From AR5 sp035762565 (GTDB taxonomy: Bacteria > Methylomirabilota > Methylomirabilia > Rokubacteriales > CSP1-6): DNA of 64,000 nucleotides. A program made the translations under genes and the position numbers. The stretch spans positions 13,190-77,189 of the forward strand of contig DASTOJ010000305.1 of assembly GCA_035762565.1 (NCBI GenBank). Reading direction: 5' to 3'. Under the pieces are notes generated by a model. The model saw only the letters and a program-made list of their open reading frames with translations, made no database searches and was not told the origin of the DNA. The first letter of the stretch is position 1, and each line of letters starts with the position of its first letter. Below are positions 35,549 through 43,631 of this stretch, in pieces.

Positions 35549-36288
35549 CGCGCGCGGCGGAGCGTCTCGGGATCGAACAGCGCGTCGGCCGGGTTCGTGT
35601 TGACCGCGACGGCGCGCACGACGACGAGCAGCAGCAGCTTGCCGTCGACGAAGGCCTCCTGCCGGTGCGGGAAGGCGAACCCTCCGGTCAGCGGCCGGTG
35701 CTCGGAGAACGCGAGATCCACCACGCCCTCCCCCCTTGGCAGACGCTCGCGGCGGATGAAGCGGACAACGCCGTGCTCGGGGTCCAGCCACACGGACGGG
35801 GTGTCGCGCTCGCCCGCCCGGGCGCCGATCACGGTCACGGCGCGCCCGGCCAGACGGGTGGCGTGGCTGACGTCGTCCCGGACGCCGAGGGCGCGCCACT
35901 CGGCCAGCAAGTCGGCGGCGGTCCGCCGGAACGGCATGACGAGATGGGTGCGGTCTCGCTCGAGGGCGGGCGCCTCGTGGACGCGGCCGTCGCCGGTCCG
36001 GATCCACACCTGGTCCCCGATCGACAGCCGGACCTCACGCCGGCCGTCCATCACCTGCTCCACGCGCTGCCGTCGCGGGACCTTGACCCATACCCGCTGC
36101 TCGCCAGTAGACTGTGGGTGCCGGCCGTCGGGGTGATAGAGCGTGAAGGTCTGCTCGATGTGGAGATCGGTGACCCCGACCCCGGCCAGGCGCGCGACGA
36201 ACGCCTCGACGGCGGCGCGGGCGTCGGCCGCCAGGGCCGCGCACGGCAGGAGGAGAGCGGCCAGCAGGGCCGCGACGCGTGGCGCCAC
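35545..36288 (-). CDS. lolA: LolA-like outer-membrane lipoprotein carrier
   Basis: 247-aa periplasmic protein. A signal peptide ending ALAADA is followed by the LolA/LppA beta-half-barrel pattern (AVEAFVARLAGVGVTDLHIEQTF, VWVKVPRRQRVEQV, DDVSHATRLAGRAVTVIG, PRGEGVVDLAFSEHRPL). It carries lipoproteins from the inner to the outer membrane. The start is the GTG at 36288 with TATAAG 6 nt upstream and no ribosome site. It is divergent from the tol operon. Confidence 0.8.
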   Translation of the reverse strand: MAPRVAALLAALLLPCAALAADARAAVEAFVARLAGVGVTDLHIEQTFTLYHPDGRHPQSTGEQRVWVKVPRRQRVEQVMDGRREVRLSIGDQVWIRTGDGRVHEAPALERDRTHLVMPFRRTAADLLAEWRALGVRDDVSHATRLAGRAVTVIGARAGERDTPSVWLDPEHGVVRFIRRERLPRGEGVVDLAFSEHRPLTGGFAFPHRQEAFVDGKLLLLVVVRAVAVNTNPADALFDPETLRRAR

Positions 36289-36294
36289 GGGTCC

Positions 36295-36300
36295 CTTATA
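36295..36300 (-). promoter_or_regulatory. -10-like TATAAG, predicted leaderless start of lolA
   Basis: On the minus strand TATAAG (overlapping GATATA) ends 6 nt before GTG 36288. No ribosome-binding site is seen. Confidence 0.4.
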
Positions 36301-36332
36301 TCGTGTAAGGCCGCAAAAGTCCTTGCTAAACG

Positions 36333-36362
36333 TTGACAGCCCCGCAACGGGCTTCGTATGAT
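36333..36362 (+). promoter_or_regulatory. Sigma-70 promoter of the tol-pal operon
   Basis: TTGACA at 36333-36338 and TATGAT at 36357-36362 are separated by 18 bp, the best consensus promoter in the window. It lies 35 bp upstream of the tolQ GTG, which is preceded by AAAGGAG. Confidence 0.85.
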
Positions 36363-36397
36363 CGATCCTGGCCGATCCAAGACGCAAAGGAGCCTGC

Positions 36398-37129
36398 GTG
36401 CCTACCTCCGACACGCTCAATACCGGGGTCCTCGAGCTGGTCCTGAACGCCGGACCGGTCGCGAAGTTCGTCCTGGCGATCCTGTTGCTGTTTTCGATCG
36501 TCTCGTGGGCGCTCATCGTCGAGAAGTGGTGGCAGCTCAGGCGGGTGCGGCGCCAGACGCTGGGCTTCGTCAAGGTCTTCCGCGAGGGGCGACGACCGTC
36601 GATCGTGCACTCGGCCGCCCGGAAGTTCCGTGACAGTCCCTTGGCCCAGCTCTACGCCGCTGCGTACGGGGAGATCTCGGGGCTGCCCGACATCGTCGAG
36701 GCCGTCGTCGACGACGGTGACGACGGCCTGGCGCCCGAGCGCCTGGACGCCGTGCACCGCGCGATGCGGCGGGCGGCCGGGCTCGAGGTGGCCCAGCTCG
36801 AGCGCTATCTGCCGTTCCTGGCCACGACCGCCAGCGCGACCCCGTTCATCGGCCTGTTCGGCACCGTGTGGGGCATCATGTCGTCGTTCCACGGCATCAG
36901 CAGCCAGGGCTCGGCCAGCCTGGCCGTGGTGGCGCCGGGCATCTCGGAGGCGCTCATCGCGACGGCGGCCGGCCTGGCCGCCGCCATTCCGGCGGTCATC
37001 GGCTACAACTACTTCGTGAACCGCGTCCGCCACTGGGCCACCGAGATGGACGGATTCATGCTCGACCTCCTCAACGTCCTCAGCCGCCCGGTGGGCAAGC
37101 TCGCGCGGCCGGCCAAAGATGGCGTTTAA
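36398..37129 (+). CDS. tolQ: TolQ proton channel subunit
   Basis: 243-aa MotA/TolQ/ExbB protein. Three membrane helices: about 18-42 (VAKFVLAILLLFSIVSWALIV), about 145-165 with the conserved TPFIGLFGTVWGIMSSF, and about 185-210 (AAGLAAAIPAVIGYNYF). With TolR it uses the proton gradient to energise TolA at the division site. The GTG start at 36398 has AAAGGAG upstream. First gene of the operon; its end overlaps tolR. Confidence 0.94.
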   Translation: MPTSDTLNTGVLELVLNAGPVAKFVLAILLLFSIVSWALIVEKWWQLRRVRRQTLGFVKVFREGRRPSIVHSAARKFRDSPLAQLYAAAYGEISGLPDIVEAVVDDGDDGLAPERLDAVHRAMRRAAGLEVAQLERYLPFLATTASATPFIGLFGTVWGIMSSFHGISSQGSASLAVVAPGISEALIATAAGLAAAIPAVIGYNYFVNRVRHWATEMDGFMLDLLNVLSRPVGKLARPAKDGV

Positions 37130-37547
37130 CGCGGGCGCGCCGGAAGGCGAGCGGCGCCTGGGAGCGTCGCTGGCCGAGATCAACATCATCCCGCTCGTCG
37201 ACGTCGTGCTGGTGCTCCTGCTCATTTTCATGCTGACGGCGCCCATGATGTACCGCGGCATCGACGTGAACCTGCCGCGGGCGGCGGCCAGGCCCACGGC
37301 TGTCGAGGAACGCATGGTCCTCACCGTCACCAAGGACCGTGCGCTGTACCTGAACGACAAGCGCGTGCCGCCGGGCGGTCTCGACTCGAACCTGCGCGCG
37401 GCGTTCAAGGGTCGCACCGACAGGACGCTCTACCTCAAAGCCGACGCGGCCCTCTCGTACGGCGTGGTCATCGAAACGATGGACCAGGTGCGCCGCGCCG
37501 GCATCGAGCGCCTGGGCATGGTGACCGAGCCCACGCGGGAGCGCTGA
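37119..37547 (+). CDS. tolR: TolR proton channel subunit
   Basis: 142-aa single-span protein. INIIPLVDVVLVLLLIFMLTAP (about 21-42) includes the conserved Asp (near 28) that carries protons. The periplasmic part binds peptidoglycan. It starts inside the last codons of tolQ (11-bp overlap), a clear case of coupling. Confidence 0.95.
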   Translation: MAFNAGAPEGERRLGASLAEINIIPLVDVVLVLLLIFMLTAPMMYRGIDVNLPRAAARPTAVEERMVLTVTKDRALYLNDKRVPPGGLDSNLRAAFKGRTDRTLYLKADAALSYGVVIETMDQVRRAGIERLGMVTEPTRER

Positions 37548-37549
37548 GG

Positions 37550-38464
37550 TTGAGCGCGGCGGGCCTGCTCCTGCTCACCCCGCGCCTGCGTCCCCGGAGC
37601 GGCCCCGCGCTCCGGCCGGCGCCGCTGCCGGTCACCGCCACCGCCCTGTCGGCGATCTGCCACGCCGCGCTGGCCGTGGTCGTGGTCCTCGCCGCCACCG
37701 CGTGGACGAGCCGTCCGTCGAAGACGTACATCGTGAACCTGGTGCCGGCGACGCCGGCGGTCGGCGCGCCGCAAGGCCGAACGGCGCCGCCTCCACGGGC
37801 CGAGGAGCCGCCGCCGCGCGTGACGCGCCGCACGCCGAGCGAGCTACCCGAGCGGGAGACGTCGCGGACGGCGGCGCGGCCTCCCGACCTGCCGGCGCGG
37901 GCACCCGCGCTACCGGATGCCCCCGCACGCACGACGTCACTGCCCGAGCGTGCGCTGCCCGATCGCGCACCGTCCACGCCGCCGCGGCCGATGCCCGCGC
38001 CCCGCGCCGGCGACAAGGAACTGCCCGCGGTCGCCAGCGCGCCCGCCCCGCTGGCCCCGGCGCCATCGACTCCCGCCCCGGCCCCGGCCCCCGCCACCCG
38101 CCCCGAGCCACCGCCACCGCCGCTCGGCCGGCCTTCGGGCTCGGCGCAGGGCTCCGGGGCGCTGACCCTCGACGTCACGGACTTCCCGTTCGCGTGGTAT
38201 CTGCGGGCGGTCCAGAACAAGATCACCGAGCGTTGGGAGGGTAAAGCGCTCCAGGGGCGCCAGCCCGTGATCACGTTCGAGATCGGCCGCGACGGGCAGG
38301 TGTCGAGCGTCGCCGTCAAGACCAGCAGCGGCAACCCGTACTACGACCGCACCGCGATGCGGGCGATCACCGAGTCGGCGCCGTTTCCGGGGCTGCCCGC
38401 CGAGTTCCCCGGCTCCGTCCTCCGCATCCACCTCGGCTTCACCTTCGCCCAGGATCGAGGTTGA
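37550..38464 (+). CDS. tolA: TolA/TonB-like energy transducer
   Basis: 304-aa protein spanning the periplasm. A membrane anchor lies at about 28-50. Residues about 60-190 form a Pro/Arg/Ala-rich rod instead of the long Ala/Lys helix of E. coli TolA. The C-terminal domain (WYLRAVQNKITERWEG, PVITFEIGRDGQVSSVAVKTSSG, FTFAQD) is the TonB_C/TolA_C fold. It links TolQR to TolB-Pal. The start is a TTG at 37550, two bases after tolR. A TonB role is possible, but the operon argues for TolA. Confidence 0.88.
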   Translation: MSAAGLLLLTPRLRPRSGPALRPAPLPVTATALSAICHAALAVVVVLAATAWTSRPSKTYIVNLVPATPAVGAPQGRTAPPPRAEEPPPRVTRRTPSELPERETSRTAARPPDLPARAPALPDAPARTTSLPERALPDRAPSTPPRPMPAPRAGDKELPAVASAPAPLAPAPSTPAPAPAPATRPEPPPPPLGRPSGSAQGSGALTLDVTDFPFAWYLRAVQNKITERWEGKALQGRQPVITFEIGRDGQVSSVAVKTSSGNPYYDRTAMRAITESAPFPGLPAEFPGSVLRIHLGFTFAQDRG

Positions 38465-38467
38465 TCG

Positions 38468-39802
38468 ATGAGTCTTCGCCGTCCACTCGCGCTCCTGGCA
38501 GTCGTCTCGCTGCTCGCGCTGCCCGGCCCGTGGCCGGTGGCGCCGGCGCCGCCCGCGGGCGCCCAGGCCGTCGACGTCTTCCTGAACATCACCGGCGGCG
38601 GCGCCCGCAAGATGAACATCGCCGTTCCCGAATTCACAGTCACGACCGGTGCCGATTCCGCCGGTAGTGGCAAGCAACTGGCTGCCGTCACCGGCGCCGA
38701 CCTCACGTTCTCCGGGCTCTTCAGCGTGGTGGCCGCGACCGGAGCCATCCCCGCCAACAACCCGGAGGCGTTGCGGCGGTCGTGGACGGAGTTCGCCGCG
38801 GCCGGCGCCCACGCCGGCGTGCACGGGCTGCTCGCCCTGCGCGGCGACCGCGCCGAGGCCGAGATGCGGCTCTACGACCTCACCACGCCCGAGCACCGGC
38901 TGATCGGGAGCAAGAAGTTCGAGCTGCCGGCCGCCCAGCTGCGCCGGCTCGCCCACAAGGTCGCCGACGAGGTGGTGATGCAGTTCACCGGCGAGCCGGG
39001 GATCGCCGACACCAAGATCGCCTACGTCGTGGGGCCGCTCGGCGCCAAGGAGATCGTGATGGCCGACTACGACGGCGCCGCGGTGGCGCCGGTGACGAAG
39101 AACGGCTCGATCAACCTCTCCCCGGTGTGGAGCCCCGACGCCCGCTCGCTGGCGTTCACCTCCTACAAGCAGGGCTATCCCGATCTCTACCGGGCGTTCC
39201 CGTTCGAGCGGCGGCCCGACCAGACGCTGGCCGCCTTCGTCGGCATCAACTCCTCGCCCGCGTTCAGCCCCGACGGCCGCAGTCTGGCCATGACGCTGAG
39301 CAAGGACGGCAATCCCGAGATCTACATCCTCAACCTCGCCAGCGGCACGATGCGGCGACTCACCCGTCACGCCGGCATCGACACCGAGCCGACCTGGTCG
39401 CCCACCGGCCGCCAGATCGCCTTCGTGTCCGATCGCGGCGGCACGCCGCACATCTACGTGATGGACGCCGAGGGCGCCAACGTCCGCCAGCTCACCTCGG
39501 GCGGCTTTCACACGCAGCCGCGCTGGTCGCCCCGCGGTGACGCGATCGCGTACACGCAGCGCGCCGGCGCCCACGACGTCTGGCTGGTCGAGATCGACGG
39601 CTCCAATCCGCGCCGGCTGACCTCGGGCGGCGACAACCAGGGAGCCACGTGGGCGCCGAGCGGACGCCATCTGGCGTTCCAGTCCAGTCGCCTCGGCCGC
39701 TGGCAGATCTTCGCGATGCTCGCCGACGGTACGGCGGCCGCGCCGATCACGCGCGGGGCCAGCGAGAGCACAAGTCCCTCCTGGTCGCCTCGGCTGCCGT
39801 GA
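38468..39802 (+). CDS. tolB: TolB periplasmic beta-propeller protein
   Basis: 444-aa exported protein. A signal peptide covers about 1-38. The N-terminal domain (VDVFLNITGGGARKMNIAVP, FTVTTG) is TolB_N; residues about 200-440 are WD40-like TolB repeats, each with a SPxWSPDxRxLAFxS-type block, for example SPVWSPDARSLAF, EPTWSPTGRQIAF and QPRWSPRGDAIAY. It binds Pal and hands it to TolA. The start codon follows the tolA stop by 3 bp. Confidence 0.95.
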   Translation: MSLRRPLALLAVVSLLALPGPWPVAPAPPAGAQAVDVFLNITGGGARKMNIAVPEFTVTTGADSAGSGKQLAAVTGADLTFSGLFSVVAATGAIPANNPEALRRSWTEFAAAGAHAGVHGLLALRGDRAEAEMRLYDLTTPEHRLIGSKKFELPAAQLRRLAHKVADEVVMQFTGEPGIADTKIAYVVGPLGAKEIVMADYDGAAVAPVTKNGSINLSPVWSPDARSLAFTSYKQGYPDLYRAFPFERRPDQTLAAFVGINSSPAFSPDGRSLAMTLSKDGNPEIYILNLASGTMRRLTRHAGIDTEPTWSPTGRQIAFVSDRGGTPHIYVMDAEGANVRQLTSGGFHTQPRWSPRGDAIAYTQRAGAHDVWLVEIDGSNPRRLTSGGDNQGATWAPSGRHLAFQSSRLGRWQIFAMLADGTAAAPITRGASESTSPSWSPRLP

Positions 39803-39849
39803 TACGATTGCGGGCGTCCAGACGCACGTCGACAAAGGAGGCAACGAAG

Positions 39850-40473
39850 ATGCTAAGCCGCTGCGCGCACGTGACGATAACGTCGCTGCTGCTCACCGGT
39901 GTGATCCTGGCGGGGTGCGCGAAGCGGCCTGCGACCACGCAGGCGGCGGCCCCCGCGCCGACCGGTGCGGCAGCGACGACGGCCGGCTCCCCACCCGCCA
40001 CCGCGGCGGCGCAGCCTTCGACGTCGGCGGGCGCAGGGACGGGAGCGGGTGGAGCGGCCACGGCGGCGCCAACGGGCCCGGGCCCGGCGACAGCCGCCGC
40101 GCCGGCGCGCCCGGACCCCAAGGTGTTCGTGCCGGTCCCGGAGCTGAAGGACATCCACTTCGACTTCGACAAGTACGACATCCGTCCCGTGGACGCGAAG
40201 GTCCTCGACAGCAACGCGACCTGGCTCAAGTCGAACCCCAACCACCTCATCCTGATCGAAGGGCACTGCGACGAGCGCGGCACCAACGAGTACAACCTCG
40301 CCCTCGGCGAGCGCCGTGCCAAGTCGACGATGAACTACCTGGTCTCACAGGGCGTCCAGGCCAGCCGCATCACGATCATCAGCTACGGTGAGGAGCGGCC
40401 GGCGTGCGCGCAGAAGAACGAAGAGTGCTGGGCCAAGAACCGTCGCGCACACTTCCTCGTCAAGCCGCGCTAG
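39850..40473 (+). CDS. pal: Peptidoglycan-associated lipoprotein Pal
   Basis: 207-aa outer-membrane lipoprotein. Lipobox ILAGC near residue 20, an Ala/Pro/Thr-rich linker (about 25-90), then an OmpA-type domain with IHFDFDKYDIRPVDAKVL and GHCDERGTNEYNLALGERRAKS, which binds peptidoglycan. AAAGGAGG precedes the ATG. The gene is 48 bp after tolB. Its 3' end contains the probable start of the next gene. Confidence 0.95.
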   Translation: MLSRCAHVTITSLLLTGVILAGCAKRPATTQAAAPAPTGAAATTAGSPPATAAAQPSTSAGAGTGAGGAATAAPTGPGPATAAAPARPDPKVFVPVPELKDIHFDFDKYDIRPVDAKVLDSNATWLKSNPNHLILIEGHCDERGTNEYNLALGERRAKSTMNYLVSQGVQASRITIISYGEERPACAQKNEECWAKNRRAHFLVKPR

Positions 40474-41387
40474 CGCCCGCCGGGTGGGCGGCACGGCGGC
40501 GCGGGCGCCGCGCCGCGGGGTTGTCCGCCATCGGGCTGGTCTTCCTCGCCGGTTGCGCCAGCGTCGCCGACGTCACCGGCACCGCGACGCAGGAGGACCT
40601 CATGCAGCTGCGGGCCGAGGTCGCGTCGGCGCAGCAGACCGCCCAGCGCGCCCGCAGCGAGGCCGAGGGTGCGGCGGCGCGCGCCGTGGACGCACGGCTG
40701 CGCGCGCAGAGCACCGAGGGCGAGCGTCAGCTGGCCGCGCTGAACCGGCGCCTCGACGGCCTGACCACCTCGCTGACCGAACTGGGCACGCGGGTCGACG
40801 AGCTGGCCTCGCGCGTCGACGCGGTGGGCCGCCAGCTCAAGAGCGCCGCCCCCGCCGCTCCAGCCGCTCCAGCCGCACCTCCGCGGACCACGACACCCAC
40901 GGCGCCCGCGACCGCGCCGCCGCCCGTCCCGGCCCCCGCGGGCACACGGCCGGCGACGAATGCGCTGCAGCCACAGGACATCTACCAGGCCGCCTACATC
41001 GACTTCAGCAAGGGGAGCTACGCGCTGGCCATGGCGGGCTTCCGCGAGTTCCTGCGCCGCTTCCCGGAGCACCCCCTCGCGGGCAACGCCCAGTACTGGA
41101 TCGGCGAGTCGCACTTCAGCCTCGCTCGGAGCCACGTCAACGCCGGGCAGACGGACAAGGCGGTCCAGGAAATGGAGCAGGCGGTCCTGGAATTCCGGAA
41201 GGTGCTGGCGAACTACCCGCGCGGAGAGAAGGCCCCGACCGCGCTGTACAAGGAAGCGCTGGCGCTGCTCGACCTCAAGCAGCCAGGACTGGCGCAGCAG
41301 CGCCTGGAGTATCTCGTCGCCAATTTCCCCCAGGCCGAGGAAACACCGCTCGCCCGCGATCGCCTCGCCACCCTCAAAACTCGCTGA
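40404..41387 (+). CDS. cpoB: Tol-Pal system protein CpoB/YbgF
   Basis: About 327 aa. A basic N-terminus and lipobox FLAGC near Cys52 indicate a lipoprotein, unlike E. coli CpoB which is soluble. Then comes a coiled coil (about 60-150, QLRAEVASAQQTAQRARSEAEG), a Pro/Ala linker and a C-terminal YbgF tetratricopeptide domain (AYIDFSKGSYALAMAGFREFLRRFPEHPLAGNA). It ties Tol activity to peptidoglycan synthesis. The start is uncertain: GTG 40404 or GTG 40425 both lie within pal; the TTG at 40521 would leave too short a signal peptide. Confidence 0.9.
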   Translation: MRAEERRVLGQEPSRTLPRQAALAPAGWAARRRGRRAAGLSAIGLVFLAGCASVADVTGTATQEDLMQLRAEVASAQQTAQRARSEAEGAAARAVDARLRAQSTEGERQLAALNRRLDGLTTSLTELGTRVDELASRVDAVGRQLKSAAPAAPAAPAAPPRTTTPTAPATAPPPVPAPAGTRPATNALQPQDIYQAAYIDFSKGSYALAMAGFREFLRRFPEHPLAGNAQYWIGESHFSLARSHVNAGQTDKAVQEMEQAVLEFRKVLANYPRGEKAPTALYKEALALLDLKQPGLAQQRLEYLVANFPQAEETPLARDRLATLKTR

Positions 41388-41402
41388 GGGGCTTGCTCGG
41401 GG

Positions 41403-41507
41403 ATGGGGCCATCTGGAGGCCCGGGCGGGTGATCGAGGCGCGCCACGGCTTCCGCCGGGGCGCGACGAGCGTCGGGGGGGCTTGGGGGGCCCTTCGAGGC
41501 CCCCCCA
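41403..41507 (+). repeat. Dispersed ~105-bp intergenic repeat, copy 2
   Basis: Matches 7610-7716 in the same orientation, including the CCGGGGCGCGACGAGCGTCG run. Its distal hairpin has GGGGGGCC (41484-41491) opposite GGCCCCCC (41498-41505). As with copy 1 it separates convergent genes, here cpoB and the anti-sigma gene. Confidence 0.8.
41484..41505. terminator. Hairpin at end of dispersed repeat copy 2
   Basis: Eight-base stem GGGGGGCC / GGCCCCCC with a 6-nt loop containing TTCG. It is placed to end the tol-pal transcript and that of the convergent anti-sigma gene. Confidence 0.55.
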
Positions 41508-41512
41508 TGTAG

Positions 41513-41995
41513 TCAATCCAGGCCGAAGACCCACACGACGGCGACATCCTGCTCTTTCGTGGAGTAGACCATCACGGTGCCGCGGGGATCCTCGGTGCTG
41601 GCGGACGTGACGAGGACCCCGGCCTCGGAAGGCCGCGGACCCGGCGCCCACTGCCAGACGCCGGCCGCCACCAGCAGAGCCGCGAGCGCGCCGCCCACCG
41701 CCCACCGCGGGCGCGACAATGGCTGCCACCAGCGTCGCTGCCGGGCGGGAACGGGCCGGGCGTCGCGGCGGTCCTCGATGCCACGCACGACGCCCTGCCA
41801 GAAGCCGGTCCAGTCCGGCTCGGCCGGGCTCAGGCTGCTCCGAAGGAGCCCACGGAGACGGCGCAACTCCTCGGCCTCTCGCTGGCAACTCCCACAAGAA
41901 GCGAGGTGAGCGGCCGTGGAGCGCGCCGTCTCCTGGTCCAGAGCCCCATCGAGGTAGGCGCCGATACGTCGCCGGGTCCGATAGCAGATCAACAC
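41513..41995 (-). CDS. Zinc-finger (zf-HC2) anti-sigma-like membrane protein
   Basis: 160-aa protein. The N-terminal zinc-binding domain has CYRTRRRIGAYLDGAL and HLASCGSC, i.e. the HxxxCxxC motif (His30, Cys34, Cys37). A single membrane helix spans about 98-113 (WAVGGALAALLVAAGVW), leaving about 45 residues outside. Such proteins sequester ECF sigma factors. No sigma factor gene lies beside it (the neighbours are the repeat and DUF502), so its partner is elsewhere or lost. The start is a GTG. Confidence 0.82.
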   Translation of the reverse strand: MLICYRTRRRIGAYLDGALDQETARSTAAHLASCGSCQREAEELRRLRGLLRSSLSPAEPDWTGFWQGVVRGIEDRRDARPVPARQRRWWQPLSRPRWAVGGALAALLVAAGVWQWAPGPRPSEAGVLVTSASTEDPRGTVMVYSTKEQDVAVVWVFGLD

Positions 41996-42182
41996 AGGCG
42001 TTGGACGGCCCCTCCCCCCTCGCTATTCTCGACACCGGATGATACCCGAACTCCTCGTCAGCCTTACCCTCCCCGGCGGCCCTCGCCCGCCATCGCAGCG
42101 GCCTGGGACCTCCAGCCCGGCTGGCCCTGCCTCTTTCGGCGGGTGCCGCCGCCCTCGACGACTGGGCCGGGAAGCTGGCGAC

Positions 42183-42794
42183 CTAGATCCGGGGCAGGCG
42201 CATCGGGGTGGCGGTCCCGGCCGACAGAATGACGCGCAGCCCTTCTTCGACGGTGAGGCCCGTGAAGATGACGTCGCTCCGGGGAACGACCACGACGTCG
42301 CCCAGGTACAGGTTGTTGGTCGGGACGAAGACCGTCACCATTTCCCCCTTGCCGACCGGCGACTCCAGGACCAGCTCGCTGGTGACGAAGGCGAACGCCC
42401 ACGTTCCCTCGCGGGGATGCTGGACGAGGACGACGGCCTTGAACGAGCCGCGCCGTTCCGGGGAGAAGGAATCGATCAGCATCTTGATCGACGGGTAGAG
42501 CAGGCGGAACACGGGGACCCTGAGCAGGAGCTTGTCACCCAGGGCCAGCACCCGCCGGCCGACGACGTTTCGCGCGATCGTGCCCATCAGTAAGATGATG
42601 GCCACCGCCGTCAGGAAGCCGAGGCCCGGCACCGGGCGGCCGAAGATCTGGAAGTACATCGGCGCGAAGAAGTCGTCGATCTTGACCCAGAAGACCCACA
42701 GGATCCAGGCGGTGACGAAGGCGGGGAGGGTGACGAAGATCCCGGCGATGAAGCGAAGCTTCAACCAGGTCCTCAGTCCCGCGCGATCGCTCAT
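42183..42794 (-). CDS. DUF502 membrane protein
   Basis: 203-aa protein with two N-terminal membrane helices (about 13-36 and 55-75) and the DUF502 features GIFVTLPAFVTAWILWVF, RVPVFRLLYPSIKMLIDSF and FVPTNNLYLGDVVVVPRSDV. The family is of unknown function. It lies between the anti-sigma gene and the SDR gene (divergent, 12 bp between starts). The 187 bp before the anti-sigma gene hold no gene I can support. Confidence 0.9.
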   Translation of the reverse strand: MSDRAGLRTWLKLRFIAGIFVTLPAFVTAWILWVFWVKIDDFFAPMYFQIFGRPVPGLGFLTAVAIILLMGTIARNVVGRRVLALGDKLLLRVPVFRLLYPSIKMLIDSFSPERRGSFKAVVLVQHPREGTWAFAFVTSELVLESPVGKGEMVTVFVPTNNLYLGDVVVVPRSDVIFTGLTVEEGLRVILSAGTATPMRLPRI

Positions 42795-42806
42795 ACCCGA
42801 TCGATC

Positions 42807-43541
42807 ATGACACCGAAGCGCGAAGATCGCAAAGCGAGGCCGCGCGCGCTCGTCACCGGCGGCGCCATCCGGCTGGGTCGCGCGATCGCGCTGGGGTTGG
42901 CCGCTTCCGGGATGGACGTGGCGATCGGCTACCACGGCTCGGGTGCCGCCGCCCGGGCCACGGTGCGGGAGCTCGAGGCCGCCGGCGCCCGCGCCCTCGC
43001 CGTGCGGGCCGATCTCGCCGACCCGCGGGCGGCCCGGCGGCTGGTGACGGCCGCGGCGGGCGCGCTCGACGGGCTCGACGTCCTGGTGAACAGCGCGGCC
43101 CGCTTCGCTCGCACGCCGCTCGCGACGGTGAGCCCCGCCCGGTACGACGCGCTGCTCGACGTCAACCTTCGCGGCGCCTTCTTCTGCGCCCAGGCCGCAG
43201 CCGCGGCGATGACCAGCGGCGGCCACATCGTGAACATCGGCGACGTGATCACCGAGTTGGCGCGGCCAGGCTGGATTCCCTATACGCTGTCCAAGGCGGG
43301 AATACAGGCCATGACACGCGGCCTCGCCGTGGAGCTGCGCCCCCGCGGCATCGCCGTGAACTGCGTGGCCCCCGGCGCCGTCCTCAAGCCCGACCGGCTC
43401 CCCCTCGCCCGCTGGCGCGACATCGCCAAGAACCACGCCGGCCATCCCGGCGACGTCGTCGCCGCCGTCGTGTTCTTCGCCACCTGCCCCCTCTACATCA
43501 CCGGCCAGATCCTCCGAGTCGACGGCGGCGAAACCGCCTGA
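42807..43541 (+). CDS. SDR-family reductase, pteridine-reductase-like
   Basis: 244-aa Rossmann-fold NAD(P)H reductase. The cofactor loop reads ALVTGGAIRLGRAIALGLA; the RxG after TGxxx resembles pteridine reductase/FolM rather than the TGxxxGxG of FabG. Catalytic Ser is replaced by a GDV context (VNIGDVITEL), Tyr and Lys are in YTLSK, and VNCVAPGAVL plus a final RVDGGE are typical. It may reduce dihydrofolate/dihydropterin or act as a 3-oxoacyl reductase. The 5' end is 12 bp from the divergent DUF502 start. Confidence 0.85.
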   Translation: MTPKREDRKARPRALVTGGAIRLGRAIALGLAASGMDVAIGYHGSGAAARATVRELEAAGARALAVRADLADPRAARRLVTAAAGALDGLDVLVNSAARFARTPLATVSPARYDALLDVNLRGAFFCAQAAAAAMTSGGHIVNIGDVITELARPGWIPYTLSKAGIQAMTRGLAVELRPRGIAVNCVAPGAVLKPDRLPLARWRDIAKNHAGHPGDVVAAVVFFATCPLYITGQILRVDGGETA

Positions 43542-43601
43542 CCCACCGATCGTCGCGCCAGGCTCCGACCCTCACCTTTCCAGCGCGGGCATTCGAGCGC
43601 C

Positions 43602-43621
43602 GGCTGCGCAGGCGCGCAGCC
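43602..43621. terminator. Hairpin between SDR and PEP mutase genes
   Basis: GGCTGCGC / GCGCAGCC, 8-bp stem with a 4-nt loop, between convergent genes. It probably serves as a 3' end for one or both. Confidence 0.5.
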
Positions 43622-43631
43622 CCCTCCGAGC

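Noticed and set aside
42039..42593. Plus-strand ORF in and beyond the 187-bp gap before the anti-sigma gene
   Set aside because: Most of it is antisense to DUF502, and the translated sequence shows no domain.
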